Source: Aristolochia californica
Lineage: Eukaryota > Streptophyta > Magnoliopsida > Piperales > Aristolochiaceae
Direction of reading: 5' to 3'
NCBI GenBank assembly: GCA_029961685.1
Contig: JARWKL010000005.1
Span: 18,132,164-18,196,163, forward strand
Length of the DNA: 64,000 bases
Position 1 is the stretch's first letter. Each line of letters starts with the position of its first letter. The position numbers and the translations under genes were made by a program. This document shows, in pieces, positions 40,531 to 53,500 of the stretch. A model generated the notes under the pieces. The model saw nothing but the letters and a program-made list of their open reading frames with translations. It was not told where the DNA came from and made no database searches.

Positions 40531-43500
40531 GTGTTTTGCATCTTTAACATGTTTCAAGCATGCATATCCATTTTTAAAGAATGTGTGGAAGAAATCTCTT
40601 TCTTATAAAATTCCAAGCTGTTAGGGTTGAACTAATGGGATTTCCCTAACTTGGGCTACAAAACTTTTGTGTTCATTTGTGGTGTGTCAATAAATTTTAT
40701 TTCCTTACATTTGTTTTTTTTAAAAGTTTTTCCATACATAAAATCAAAAATTTTCATTTTGTTGTGTTCTATTTGCCATTTTGGTTTAAGGGATGAAGGG
40801 AGAGCGAAAAGTCATAGTTTTGATTTAGAAAGAACAGTACATCTAAAATGGAAATTTACAATGCTCAAATGTAGAGAGAGATAATTCCAAAGAGTGTCTG
40901 TAATTTTGTGGGATTGTAACCTCTTTTTAGTTTTTATATATCAGGTGTTGCAATCATCGGGAAAAGAAGGAGCCAGGGAATTTTTATCTGAGTGTTGACT
41001 CCCAATCCATAAGTCATTTCTTAGGGTAATATAGTCCGTTACACATGATAAATCACTTTCATCTATGATCGTTTGGTCAACTTTTTGTAAATGGGTAATA
41101 TAATGGCTTGTTTGACTCGGGTAAATATCCCACTGCACGTTCACTTTAGAATTTAATGAGCATTTTTTATTCTCTTTAAAAGGTTTGGATCCATAGCTGA
41201 TTTGAATCTTTTACATGTTTCAAGCATGCATATCCTATTTTAAAGCATGTGTGGAAGAAATCTCTTTCTTATAAAATTCCAAGCTATTAGGGTTGAACTA
41301 GTGGAATTTTCCTAAACTTGGACAACAAAACTTTTTTGTTCATTTTTGGTGAGTGAATAAATTTTCTTTACTTACATTTGTTATTGTTTTAAATTTTTTC
41401 CATAGATAAACTCTAAAATTTTCATTTTGTTTTCATCTATTTGCCTTTTTGGTTTACGGGATGAAGGTTGAGCGAAATCTCAAAGTTTTGATTTAAGAAA
41501 AAAGTGTACATCTAAAATGGAAATGCACAATGCACTTATGTATAGAGAGATAATTCCAATGAGTTTTTTTTATTTTGGGGATTGTAAGCTCTTCATAGTT
41601 TTTATATATCAGGTTTTGAAATCGTCGGGAAGAGGGGAGGCGGGGGATTTCTAACCGAGTGTTGACTCCCAATCCATAAGTCATTTCTTAGGGTAATATA
41701 GCCCGTTACGCATGATAAATCACTTTACAATCACCTATGAGCGTTAGGTCAGCATTTTGTAAATGGGCAAAATAAAGGCTTGTTCGACTCGGGTAAATAT
41801 CCCACCGCATGTTAACTTGAGAATCTAATGAGCGTTTTTTATTCTCTTGAGAAGGTTTGGTTCCATAGGTGATTTGCATCTTTAACATGTTTCAAGCATG
41901 CATATCCATTTTTAAAGCATGTGTGGAAGAAATCTCTTTCTTATAAAATTCCAAGCTCTTAGGGTTGAACTAGTGGAATTTCCCAAACTTGGACAACAAA
42001 AATTTTGTGTTCACTTGTGTTGTGTGAATAAATTTTCTTTACTTTCAATGGTTATTATTTTAAATTTTTTCCGTACATAAACTCTAAAATTTTCATTTTG
42101 TTGTGATCTATTTGCCTTTTTGGTTTACGGGATGAAGGGAGAGCGAAAACGCAAAGTTTTGATTTAAGAAAAAGGAGTACATCTAAAATGGAAATGCCCA
42201 ATGCACAAATGTAGAGAGAGATAATTCCGAAGAGTTTCTGTAATTTTTAGGGATTATAAGCTCTTTTTTGTTTTTGTATATCAGGTTTTACGATCGTCGG
42301 GTAAAAGGGGAGGCGGGAAATTTTTAACTGAGTGTTGACTCCCAATCCATATGCCATTTCCTAGGGTGATATAGCCTGTTACACATGATAAATCACTTTA
42401 CAATCATCTTTGATCATTAGGTCAACTTTTTGTAAATGGGCAAAATAATTTCTTGTTTGACTTGGGTAAATATTCCAACGCAGGTTCACTTGAGAATTTA
42501 ATAAGCGTTTATTATTCTCTTTAAAAGGTTTGGATCCATAGGTGATTTGCTTTAACATGTTTCAAGCATACATATCCATTTTTAAAACATGTGTGGACGA
42601 AATCTCTTTCTTATACAATTCCAAGCTATTAGGGTTGAAGTAGTGAAATTACCCAAACCTGGACACCAAAAATTTTGTGTTCATTTGTGGTGTGTGAATA
42701 AATTTTATTTTCTTATATTTTTTATTATTTAAAATTTTTTCCATACATAAACTCTAAAATTTTCATTTCGTAATGATCTATTTGCCTTTTTTGTTTACGG
42801 GATGTAGGGAGAGTGAAAACTCAAAGTTTTGTTTTAAGAAAAAAGTGTACCTTTAAAATGGAAATGCACCATGCACAAATTTAGAGAGAGATAGTTCCAA
42901 AGTGTGTCTATAATATTTTGGGATTGTAAGCTCTTTTTAGTTTTTATATATCAGGTTTTGAAATCGTCGGGAAAAGGGGGAGGCGGGAGATTTTTAACTG
43001 AGTCTTGACTCCCAATCCATAAGTCTTTTCTTCTAGTAATATAGCCTGTTACGCATGATAAATCACTTTACAATCATCTATGATCGTTAGGTCAACTTTT
43101 TTAAAATGGGAAAAAAATGGCTTGTTTGACTCGGGTAAACATCCCACCGCACGTTCACTTGAGAATTTAATGAGCGTTGGTTATTCTCTTTTAAAGGTTT
43201 AGATATATAGGTTATTTGCATCTTTAATATGTTTCAAGCGTGCATATCCATTTTTAAAGCTTGTGTGGAAGAGATCTCTTTCTTATAAAATTCTAAGTTG
43301 TTAGGGTTGAACTAGTGGAATTTCCCAAACTTGAACAACAAAACATTTGTGTTCATTTGTGGGTGTGAATAAATTTTCTTTACTTACATTTGTTGTTGTT
43401 TTAATTTTTTTCCATACATAAACTCTGAAATTTTCATTTTATTTTGATGTTTTCGCCTCTTTTGGTTTATGGGATGAAGGGAGAGCGAAAACTCGAAGTA

Positions 43501-46500
43501 TATATTTAAGAAAAAAGGGTACATCTAAAATGGAGATTCACAATGCATAAATGTAGAGAGATAATTCCAAAGAGTGTTTGTAATTTTTCGGGATTGTAAG
43601 GTCTTTTTAGTTTTTATACATCAGCTTTTTCAATCGTCGGGAAAAGGGGGAGGAGGGGAATTTTTAACTGAGTGTTGACTCCCAACCCATATATCATTTC
43701 TTAGGGTACTATAGCCCGTTACACATGATAAATCACTTTACAATCAATTATCGTTACGTCAGATTTTTGTAAATGGGGAAAGTAATGGCTTGTTTGACTC
43801 GGGTAAATATCCCACCGGATGTTTACTTGAGAATTTAATGAGCGTTTGTTATTCTCTTTGAAAGGTTTTTATCCATGGGTGATTTGCATATTTAACATGT
43901 TTCAAGCATGCATATTCATTTTTATAGCATGTGTAGAAGAGATCTCTTTCTTATAAAATTCCAAGTTGTTAGGGTTGAACTAGTGGAATTTCCCAAATTT
44001 TGACAACAAAACATTTGTTTTTATTTGTGGTGTGTGAATAAATTTTCTTTACTTACATTTGTTATTGTTTTAAACTTTTTCCATACATAAACTCTAAAAT
44101 TTTCATTTCGTTGTGATCTATATGCCATTGTGGTTTACAGGATGAAGGGAGAGCAAAAACTCAAAGTTTAGATTTAAGAAAAAAGAGTACATCTGAAATG
44201 GAAATACACAATGCACAAATGTAGAGAGAGATAATTCCAAAGAGTGTTTGTAATTTTTAGGGATTGTAAGCTCTTTTTAATTTTTATATATCTGGTTTTG
44301 CAATCGTCGAGAAAAGGGGGAGCGGGGGATTTTTATCTGAGTGTTGACTACCAATCCGTAAGTCTTTTGTTAGGGTAATGTAGCCCGTTATGCGTTATAA
44401 ATCACATTACAATCATCTGTGATTGTTAGGTCAACTTTTTGTAAATTGGTAAAATAAAGGCTTGTTTGATTCGGGTAAATATCCCACGGCACGTTCACTT
44501 GAGAATTTATTGTGTGTTTGTTATTATCTTTAAAAGGCTTGGATCCATAGGTAATTTGCATCTTTAACATGTTTCAAGCATGTGTGGAAGAAATCTCCTT
44601 CTTATAAAATTCCAAGCTATTAGGGTTGAACTTGTTGAATTTCCCAAACCTGGACAACAAAAATTTTGTGTTCAATTGTGGTGTGTGAATAAATTTTGTT
44701 TACTTACATTTGTAATTGTTTGAAAGTTTTTCCATACATAAACTCTAAAATTTACATTTTTTTGAGATCTATTTGCCTTTTTGGTTTACGGGATGAAGGG
44801 AGAGCGAAAACACAAAGTTTTGATTTAAAAAAAAAGAGTACATCTAAAATGAAAATGCACAATCCAAAAATGTAGAGAGTGATGATTCCAAAGAGTTTTT
44901 GTAATTTTTAGGGATTTTAAGCTCTTTTTAGTTTTTATATATCAGGTTTTACGATTTTCGGGAAAAGGGGGTGGTGGGTGATTTTTAACTGAGTGTTGAC
45001 TCCCAATCATTTCTTAGGTAATATAGCCCATTACGCATGATAAATCACTTTACAATCATTTATGATAGTTAGGTCAGCTTTTTGTATATGGGCAAAATAA
45101 TTGCTTGTTTGACATGGGTAAATATCCCACAGCACGTTCACTTGAGAATTTAATGAGCATTTGTTATTTTCTTTACAAGGTCTGGATCCATAGGTGATTT
45201 GCATTTGTAACATGTTTCAAGCATGCATAACCCTTTTCAAAGAATGTGTGGAACAAATCTCTTTTTTATACAATTCCAAGCTATTAAGGTTGAACTAGTG
45301 GAATTTCCCGAACATCGACAACAAAAATTTTGTGTTCATTTGTGGTGTGTGAAAAAAAAATTTTTACTTACATTTGTTATTGTTTTAAATTTTTTCCATA
45401 CATAAACTCTAAAATTTTCATTTTGTTGTGATCTATTTGCCTTTTTGGTTTACAGGATGAAGGGAGAGAGAAAACTCAAAGTTTTGATTAGAGAAAAAAT
45501 GGTAGATCTAAAATGGAGATGCACAATGCGTAAATGTGGAGAGAGATAATTCCAAAGAGTGTCAATAATTTTTCGGGATTGTAAGCTCTTTTTATTTTTT
45601 ATACCTCAGTTATTGCAATCGTCGGGAAAAGGGGTGGCGGGGGAATTTTAACTGAGAGTTGACTCCCAATCCATAAGTCATTTCTTAGGGTAATATAGCC
45701 CGTTACGCATGATAAATCACTTTACAATCATCTGTGTTCATTAGGTCAACTTTTTGTAAATGGGCAAAATTAAGGCTTGTTTAACTCGGGTAAATATCCC
45801 ACTGCACGTTCACTAGAGAATTTATTGAGCGTTTGTTATTCTCTTTAAAAGGCTTGGATCCAGAGGTAATTTGCATCTTTAACATGTTTCAAGCATGCAT
45901 ATCCGTTTTTCAACCATGTGTGGAAGAAATCTCTTTCTTAAAGAATTCCAAGATGTTAGGGTTGAACTAGTAGAATTTCCCAAACTTGGACAAAAAAACT
46001 TTTGTGTTCATTTGTGGTGTGTGAATAATTTTGGTTTACTTACATTTGTTATTGTTTTATATTTTTTCCGTATATAAACTATAAAATTTTCATATTTTTG
46101 TGATCTATTTGCCTTTTTGGTTTACGAGATGAAGGGAGAGCGAAAACACAAAGTTTTGATTTAAGAAAATAGAGTATATCTAAAATGGAAATGCACAATC
46201 CACAAATGTAGAGAGAGATAATTCCAAAGAGTTTTTGTAATTTTTAGGGATTGTAAGCTCTTTTGAGTTTTCATATATCAGGTTTTGCAATCATCTGGAA
46301 AAAGAGGGAGACACGAGATTTTTAACTGAGTGTTGACTCCCAATCCATAAGTCATTTCTTAGGGTAATATAGCCTGTTACGCATGATAAATTACTTTACA
46401 ATCATCTTTGATTGTTAGTTCAGCTTTTTTTAAATGGGAAAAAAAATGGTTTGTTCGACTCGAGTAAATATCCCACCGCACATTCACTCGAGAGTTTAAT

Positions 46501-47900
46501 GAGCGTGTGTTATTCTCCTCAAAAGTTTTGGATCCATAGCTGATTTTCATCTTTAACAAGTTTCAAGCATGCATATCCCTTTTTAAAGCATGTGTGGAAG
46601 AAATCTCTTTCTTATAAAATTCCAAGTTGTTAGGGTTGAACTAGTGGAATTTCCCAAAACTGGACAACAAAAATTTTGTGTTCATTTGTGGTGTGTGAAT
46701 AAATTTTCTTTACTTACATTCGTTATTTTTTTACATTTTTTCCATACATAAACTCTAAAATTTTCATTTTGTAGTGATCTATTTGCCTTTTTGGTTTACG
46801 GGATAAAAGGAGAGCGAAAACTCAAAGTTTTGATTTAAGAAAATTGAGTACATCTAAAATGGAAATACACAATGCACAAATATAGAGAGAGATAATTCCA
46901 AAGAGTGTTTTTAATTTTTAGGGATTGTAAGTTCTTTTTAATTTCAATATATCAGGTTTTGCAATCGTTGGGAAAAGGGGGAGGCGGGGGATTTTTTACT
47001 GAGTGTTTACTCCCAATCCATAAGTCATTCCTTAGGGTATATAGCCCGTTACGCATGTTAAATCACTTTACAATCATTTGTGATCATTAGGTCAACTTTT
47101 TGTAAATGGGCAAAATAAAGGCTTGTTTGACTCGGATAAATATCCCACCGCACGTTCACTTGAGAATTTGTTGAGGGTTTGTTATTCTCTTTAAAAGGCT
47201 TGGATCCATAGGTAATTTTTATCTTTAACATGTTTCAAGCATGCATATCCATTTTTTAAGCATGTGTAGAAGAAATCTCTTTCCTATAAAATTCCATGCT
47301 GTTAGGGTTGAACTAGTAGAATTTCCCAAAATTGGACAAAGAAAATTTTGTGTTCATTTTTGGTGTGTGAATAAATTTTCTTTACTTACATTTGTTATTG
47401 TTTTAAATTTCCTCCATACATATTTTCTATAATTTTCATTTTTTTGTGATCTATTTGCCTTTTTGGTTTACAGGATGAAGGGAGAGCGAAAACTCATAGT
47501 TTTGATTTAAGAAAAAAGAGTACATCGTAATTGGAAATACACAATGCACAAATGTAGAGAGTGTTAATTCCAAGGAGTGTTTGTAATTTGTAGGGATTGT
47601 AAGCTCTTTTTAATATTTATATATCAGGTTTTGCAATCATCGGGAAAAAGGAGAGGCGGGGGATTTTTAACTGAGTGTTGACCCTCAATACATAAGTCCT
47701 TTCTTAGGGTAATATGGCCCATTATGCATGATAAATCAATTTACAATCATCTGTGATCGTTAGGTCAACTTTTTGTAAATGGGCAAAATAAAGGGTTGTT
47801 TCACTCGGGTAAATATCCCACCGCACGTTCACTTGAGAATTTAATGAGCGTTTCTTATTCTCTTTAAAAGGTCTGGATCCATAGGTGATTTGCATCTTTA
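40531..47900 (+). repeat. 11-monomer higher-order repeat, copy 2 (~7.36 kb)
   Basis: This is the direct tandem copy of the block to its left, monomer for monomer. It starts in the monomer whose left partner at about 33,160 shares AGGTGTTTTG and TTGGGCTACAAAA (33,290 and 40,651). The last clear match is around 47,900; the following monomers (48.1-50.0 kb) are rearranged and do not continue a third copy. The lag shrinks from 7370 to 7354 bp along the block, because the two copies have gained separate small indels since duplication. The copies also share the 20-bp deletion next to the hairpin (37,215 and 44,575), so that deletion predates the duplication. Confidence 0.92.
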
Positions 47901-48109
47901 ACATGTTTCAAGCATGCATATCCATTTTTAAAACATGTGTGGAAGAAATCTCTTTCTTATACAATTCCAAGCTGTTAGGTTTGAACTAGTGGATATTCCC
48001 AAACTTGGACAAAAAAACTTTTGTGTTCATTTGTGGTGTGTGAATAAATTTTCTTTACATACCTTTGTTATTGTTTTAAATTTTTTCCATACCTAAACTC
48101 TAAAATTTT

Positions 48110-48541
48110 TATTTTTTAGTGATCTATTTGCCTTTTTTGTTTATGGGATGAAGGCCGTGCGTAAACTCAAACTTTTTATTTAAGAATTTAATGAGCGTTT
48201 GGTCAACATTTTTTAAATGGGGAATATAATGGCTTGTCTGACTCGGGTAAATATCCCACTGTACCTTCACTTGAAAATTTAATGAGCGTTTGTTATTCTC
48301 TTTAAAAGGTTTGGATCCATAGGTAATTTGCATCTTTAACTTGTTTCAACCATGCATATCCATTTTTATGGCATGTAAAATCTCTTTCTTATAAAATTCC
48401 AAGCTATTAGGCTTGAACTAGTGGAATTTCCCAAACATGGAAAATAAAAGTTTTGTGTTCATTTGTGGTGTGTGAATAAATTTTCTTTACTTAAATTTTT
48501 TATTGTTTTAAATTTTTTCCATACATAAACTCTTAAATTTT
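48110..48541 (+). repeat. Rearranged B monomer (432 bp)
   Basis: At about 48,181-48,210 TTTATTTAAG runs into AATTTAATGAGCGTTT, which belongs about 280 bp further on. It then jumps back to GGTCAAC with a poly-T/AAATGGG stretch that normally lies before it. About 238 bp are lost overall, including the G-rich block and palindrome. The order of blocks is not that of a simple deletion, so at least two events or a template switch are needed. Near the hairpin the sequence is also altered (TTTTTATGGCATGTAAAATC, about 48,363). Confidence 0.8.
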
Positions 48542-49406
48542 CATTTTGTTGTGATCTAATTGCCACTTTTGGTTTACAGGATGAAGGGAGAGCAAAAACT
48601 CAATGTTTTGATATAAGAAAAAGGGGTACATAAAAAATGGAGATGCACAATGCATAAATGTAGAGAGAGATAATTCCAAAGAGTGTCTGTAATTTTACGG
48701 GATTGTAAACTCTTTTTAGTTTTTATACATCAGGTTTTGCAATCGTCGGCAAAAGGGGGAGGTGGGGATTTTTAACTGAGTGTTGACTCCCGATCCATAA
48801 GTCATTTCTTAGGGTAATATAGCCCATTACGCATGATAAATCACTTTAGAATCATCTATGATCGTTAGGTCAGCTTATTGTAAATGGGGAAAATATTGGC
48901 TTGTTTGACTCGGGTAAATATCCCACCGCACGTTCACTCGAGAATGTAATTAGCGGGGGATTTTTAACTGAGTGTTGACTCACAATCCATAAGTCATTTC
49001 TTTGGGTAATATAGCCAGTTACTCATGTTAAATCACTTTACAATCATCTTTGATCACTGGGTCAACTTTTTGTAAATGGGCAAAATAATGGCTTGTTTGA
49101 CTCGGGTAAATATCCCTCCGCACGTTCAGTTGAAAATTTAATGAGAGTTTTTTATTTTCTTTAAATTTTTTTGATCCATAGGTGATTTGAATCTTTAACA
49201 TGTTTCAAGTATGCATATCCATTTTTAACGCATGTGTGGAAGAAATCAATTTCTTATACAATTCCAAGCTGTTAGGGTTGAACTAGTGGAATTTCCCAAA
49301 ATTGGACAACAAAACTTTTGTGTTCATTTGTGGTGTGTGAATAAATTTTCTTTACTTACCTTTGTTATTGTTTTAAATTTTTCCCTTACGTAAACTCTAA
49401 AATTTT
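48542..49406 (+). repeat. B monomer with ~193-bp internal duplication (865 bp)
   Basis: At about 48,950-48,958 TGTAATTAGCG continues into GGGGATTTTTAACTGAG, returning to a point already passed at about 48,763. The segment from the G-rich block through the TTTAATGAGC region is therefore present twice. The join reuses GCGGGGG, a microhomology between AGCG and the end of the G-rich block. Confidence 0.85.
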
Positions 49407-50513
49407 CATTTTGTAATGATCTATTTGCCTTTTTTGTTTACGGGAAGAAGGGAGAGCGAAAACTCAAAGTTTTAATTTAAGAAAAAACTGTACATTTAAA
49501 ATGGAAATGCACAATGCAAAAATGCAGAGAGAGATAATTCCAAAGAGTGTCTGTAATTTTTTGGGATTGTAAGCTTTTCTTAGTTTTTATATATCAGGTT
49601 TTGCAATCGTCGGGAATAGGGGGAGGCGGGGGATTTTTAACTGTGTGTTGACTCCCAATCCATAAGTCTTTGCTGATAGTAATATAGTCTGTGACGCATA
49701 ATAAATCAGTTTACAATCATCTATGATCGTTAGGTCAACTTTTTGTAAATGGAAAAAATATTGGCTTATTTGACTCGTGTGAATATCCCACCGCAAGTTC
49801 ATTATAGAATTTAATGAGCGTTTGTTATTCTCTCTAAATGGTTTGGATCCATAGGTTATTTGCATCTTTAACATGTTTCGACCATGCATATCCATTTTTA
49901 AAGCATGTAAGGAAGAAAAAAGTGTACATTTAAAATGGAAATGCAGAATGCATAAATGTAGAAAGAGGTAACTCCAAAGAGTGTCTGTAATTTTTCGGGA
50001 TTGTAAGCTCTTTTTAGTTATTAAGCATCAGGTTTTGCAATCATCGGGAAAAGGGGGAGGCTGGGGATTTTTAATTGAATGTTGACACCCAATTCATAAG
50101 TCATTTATTAGGGTAATATAGCCCATTACGCATGATAAATCACTTTACAATCATCTATGATCATTAGGTCAGCTTCTTGTAAATGGGGAAAATAATTGCT
50201 TGTTTGACTCGGGTAAATATCCCACTGCACGTGCACTCGAGAATTTAATGAGAATTAGTTATTCTCTTTAAAAGGTTTTGATCCATAGGTGATTTGCTTC
50301 TTTAACTTATTTCAAGCATGCATATCCATTTTTAAAGCATGTGTGGAAGAAATCTCTTGCTTTTAAAATTCCAAACTGTTAGAGTTGAACAAGTGGGATT
50401 TCCCAAACTTGGAAAACAAACGTTTTGTGTTCATTTGTGATGTGTGAATAAATTTTCTTTACTTATATTTGTTATTTTCTAAAAACATTTCCATACATAA
50501 ACTCTAAAATTTT
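49407..50513 (+). repeat. Two B monomers fused by a ~233-bp deletion
   Basis: The phase marker interval is 1,107 bp and one marker is lost. At about 49,905-49,925 CATGTAAGGAAGAAA joins AAAGTGTACATTTAAAATGG, so the end of one monomer (SpeI site, T-rich tail) and the beginning of the next are missing. The purine run GAAGAAAAAA is common to both sides of the join. Confidence 0.85.
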
Positions 50514-53500
50514 CATTTTTTTTTTGTGATCTATATGCCTTTTTTGTTTACGGGATGAAGGGAGTGTGAAAACTCAATGTTTTGATTTATGAAAAAAGAG
50601 TACATCTAAAATGGAAATGTATACTGCACAAATGTAGAGAGAGATAATTCCAAAGAGTATCTGTAATTTTTAGGGATTGTGAGCTCATTTTAGTTTTTAT
50701 ATATCAGGTTTTGATATTGTTTGGAAAAGAGGAAGGCGGGGGATTTTTAACTGAGTCTTCACTCCCAATCCATTAGTCAATTCTTAGTGTACTATAACCT
50801 ATTATACATGATAAATCACTTTAAAATCATCTTTTATCGTTAGGTCAGATTTTTGTAAATGGGCAAAATAATGGCTTGTTTGACTCGGGTAAATATCCCA
50901 CCGCTCGTTGACTTCAAAATTTAATGAGAGTTTGTTATTCTCTTTAGAAGTTTTGAATCCATAGGTGATTTGCATCTTTAACATGTTTCAAGCATGGATA
51001 TCCATTTTTGAAGCATGTGTGGATTAAATCTCTTTCTTATAACATTCCAAGTTGTTAGGGTTGAACTAGTGGAATTTGTCAAACTTGGACAACAAAACTT
51101 TTATGTTCATTTGTGGTCTGTGAATAAATTTTCTTTACTTAAATTTTTTATTGTTTTAAATTTGTTTCCATACATAAACTCTAAAATTTTCATTTTGTTG
51201 TGATCTATTTGCCTTTGTGGTTTACGGGATGAAGGGAGAGCGAAAACTCAAAGTTTTGATTTAAGAAAAAAGTGTACATCTCAAATGGAAATACACAATG
51301 CACAAATGAAGAGAGAGATAATTCGAAAGAGTGTCTGTAATTTTAAGGGATTGTAATTTCTTTTTAATTTTTATATATCAGGTTTTACAATCGTTGGGAA
51401 AAGGGGGAGATGGGGGATTTTTAATTGAATGTTTAATCCATATCCATAAGTCCTTTCTTAGGGTAATATAGCCCGTTACGCATGATAAATCACTTTACAA
51501 TCATCTGTGATCGTTAGGTCAAATTTTTTTAAATGGGAAAAATAAAGGCTTTTTTGACTCGGGTAAATATCCCACCGCACGTTCACTTGAGAATTTATTG
51601 AGCATTTGTTATTCTCTTTAAAAGGCTTGGATCCATAGGTAATTTGCATCTTTAACACGTTTCAAGCATGCATATCCATTTTTCAAGCATGTGTGGAAGA
51701 AATCGCTTTCCTATTAAATTCCAAGCTATTAGGGTTGAACTAGTGGAATTTCCAAAACTTGGACAACAAAACTTTTGTGTTCATTTGTGGTATGTGAATA
51801 AATTTTTTTTACTTACATTTTTTATTGTTTTAAAATTTTTCCATACATAAACTCTAAAATTTTCTTTTTGTTGTGATCTATTTGCCTTTTTGGTTTACGG
51901 GATGAAGGGAGAATGAAAAAACAAAGTTTTGATTTAAGAAAAAGGAGTACATCTAAAATGGAAATGCACAATCCACAAATTTAGAGAGAGATAATTCCAA
52001 AGATTTTTTGTAAATTTTAGGGATTTTAAGCTCTTTTTAGTTTTTATATATCAGGTTTTGTAAACGTCGGGAAAAGGGGGAGGTGGGAGATTTTTAATCG
52101 AGTGTTGACTCCCAATCCATATGTCATTTCTTAGGGTAATATAGCCCATTATGCATGATAAATAACTTTACAATCATCTATGATTGTTACGTCAGCTTTT
52201 CGTAAATGGGCAAAATAATGGCTTATTTGACTCGGGTAAATATCCCACCGCACGTTCACTTGAGAATTTAATGAGCGTTTTTTATTCTCTTTAAAAGGTT
52301 TGGATCCATAGGTGATTTGAATCTTTAACATGATTCAATCATGCATATCTATTTTTAAAGCATGTGTGGAAGAGATCTCTTTCTTATAAAATTCCAAGTT
52401 GTTAGGGTTGAACTAGTGGAATTTCCCAAACTTGGACAACAAAACATTTGTGTTCATTTGTGGTGTGTGAAAAAATTTTCTTTACTTTATTTTTTTATTG
52501 TTTTAAATTTTTTCTTGACATAAAATCTAAATTTTTTATTTTCTTGTGATCTATTTTCCTTTTTGGTTTACGGGATGAAGGGAGAGCGAAAACTCAAATT
52601 TTTGATTTAAGAAAAAACAGTACATCTAAAATGGAAATGCACAATGCACAAATTTAGAGAGAGATAATTCCAAAGAGTTTTTGTAATTTTTAGGGATTGT
52701 AAGCTCTTCTTAGTTTTTATATATCAGGTATAGCAATCATCGGGAAAAGAGGGAGGCGGGGGATTTTTAACTGAGTCTTGACTCCCAATCCGTAAGTCAT
52801 TTCTTAAGGTAATATAGCCCGTTACGCATGATAAATATCTTTACAATCATTTTTGATAGTTAGGTCAGCTTTTTGTAAATGGGCAAAGTAATTGCTTGTT
52901 TGACTCGGGTAAATATCCCACCGCACGTTCACTTGAGAATTTAATGAGCGTTTATTATTCTCTTTAAAAGTTTTGGATCCTTACGTGATTTGCATCTTGA
53001 ACATGTTTCAAGCAATCATATCCATTTTTAAAGCATGCATGGAAAAAATCTCTTTCTTTTAAAATTCCAAGCTGTTAGGGTTGAACAAGTGGAATTCCCC
53101 AAAGATGGACAACAAAAATTTTGTGTTCATTTGTGGTGTGTGAATAAATTTTATTTACTTACATTTGTTATTGTTTTAAATTTTTTCCATACATAAACTC
53201 TAAAATTTTCATTTTGTTGTGATCTATTTGCCTTTTTGGTTTACGGGATGAAGGGAAAACTCAAAGTTTTGATTTAAGAAAAAATGGTACATCTAAAATG
53301 GAGATGCGCAATGCATAAATGTAGAGAGAGATAATTCCAATGATTTTTGTAATTTTTAGGGTTTGTAAGCTCTTTTTAGTTTTTATATATCAGGTTTTGT
53401 AATCGTGTAGAAAAGTGAGAGGCGGAGGATTTTTAACTGAGTGTTGACTCCCAATCCATAAGTCATTTCTTAGATTAATATAGCCTGTTACACATGATAA

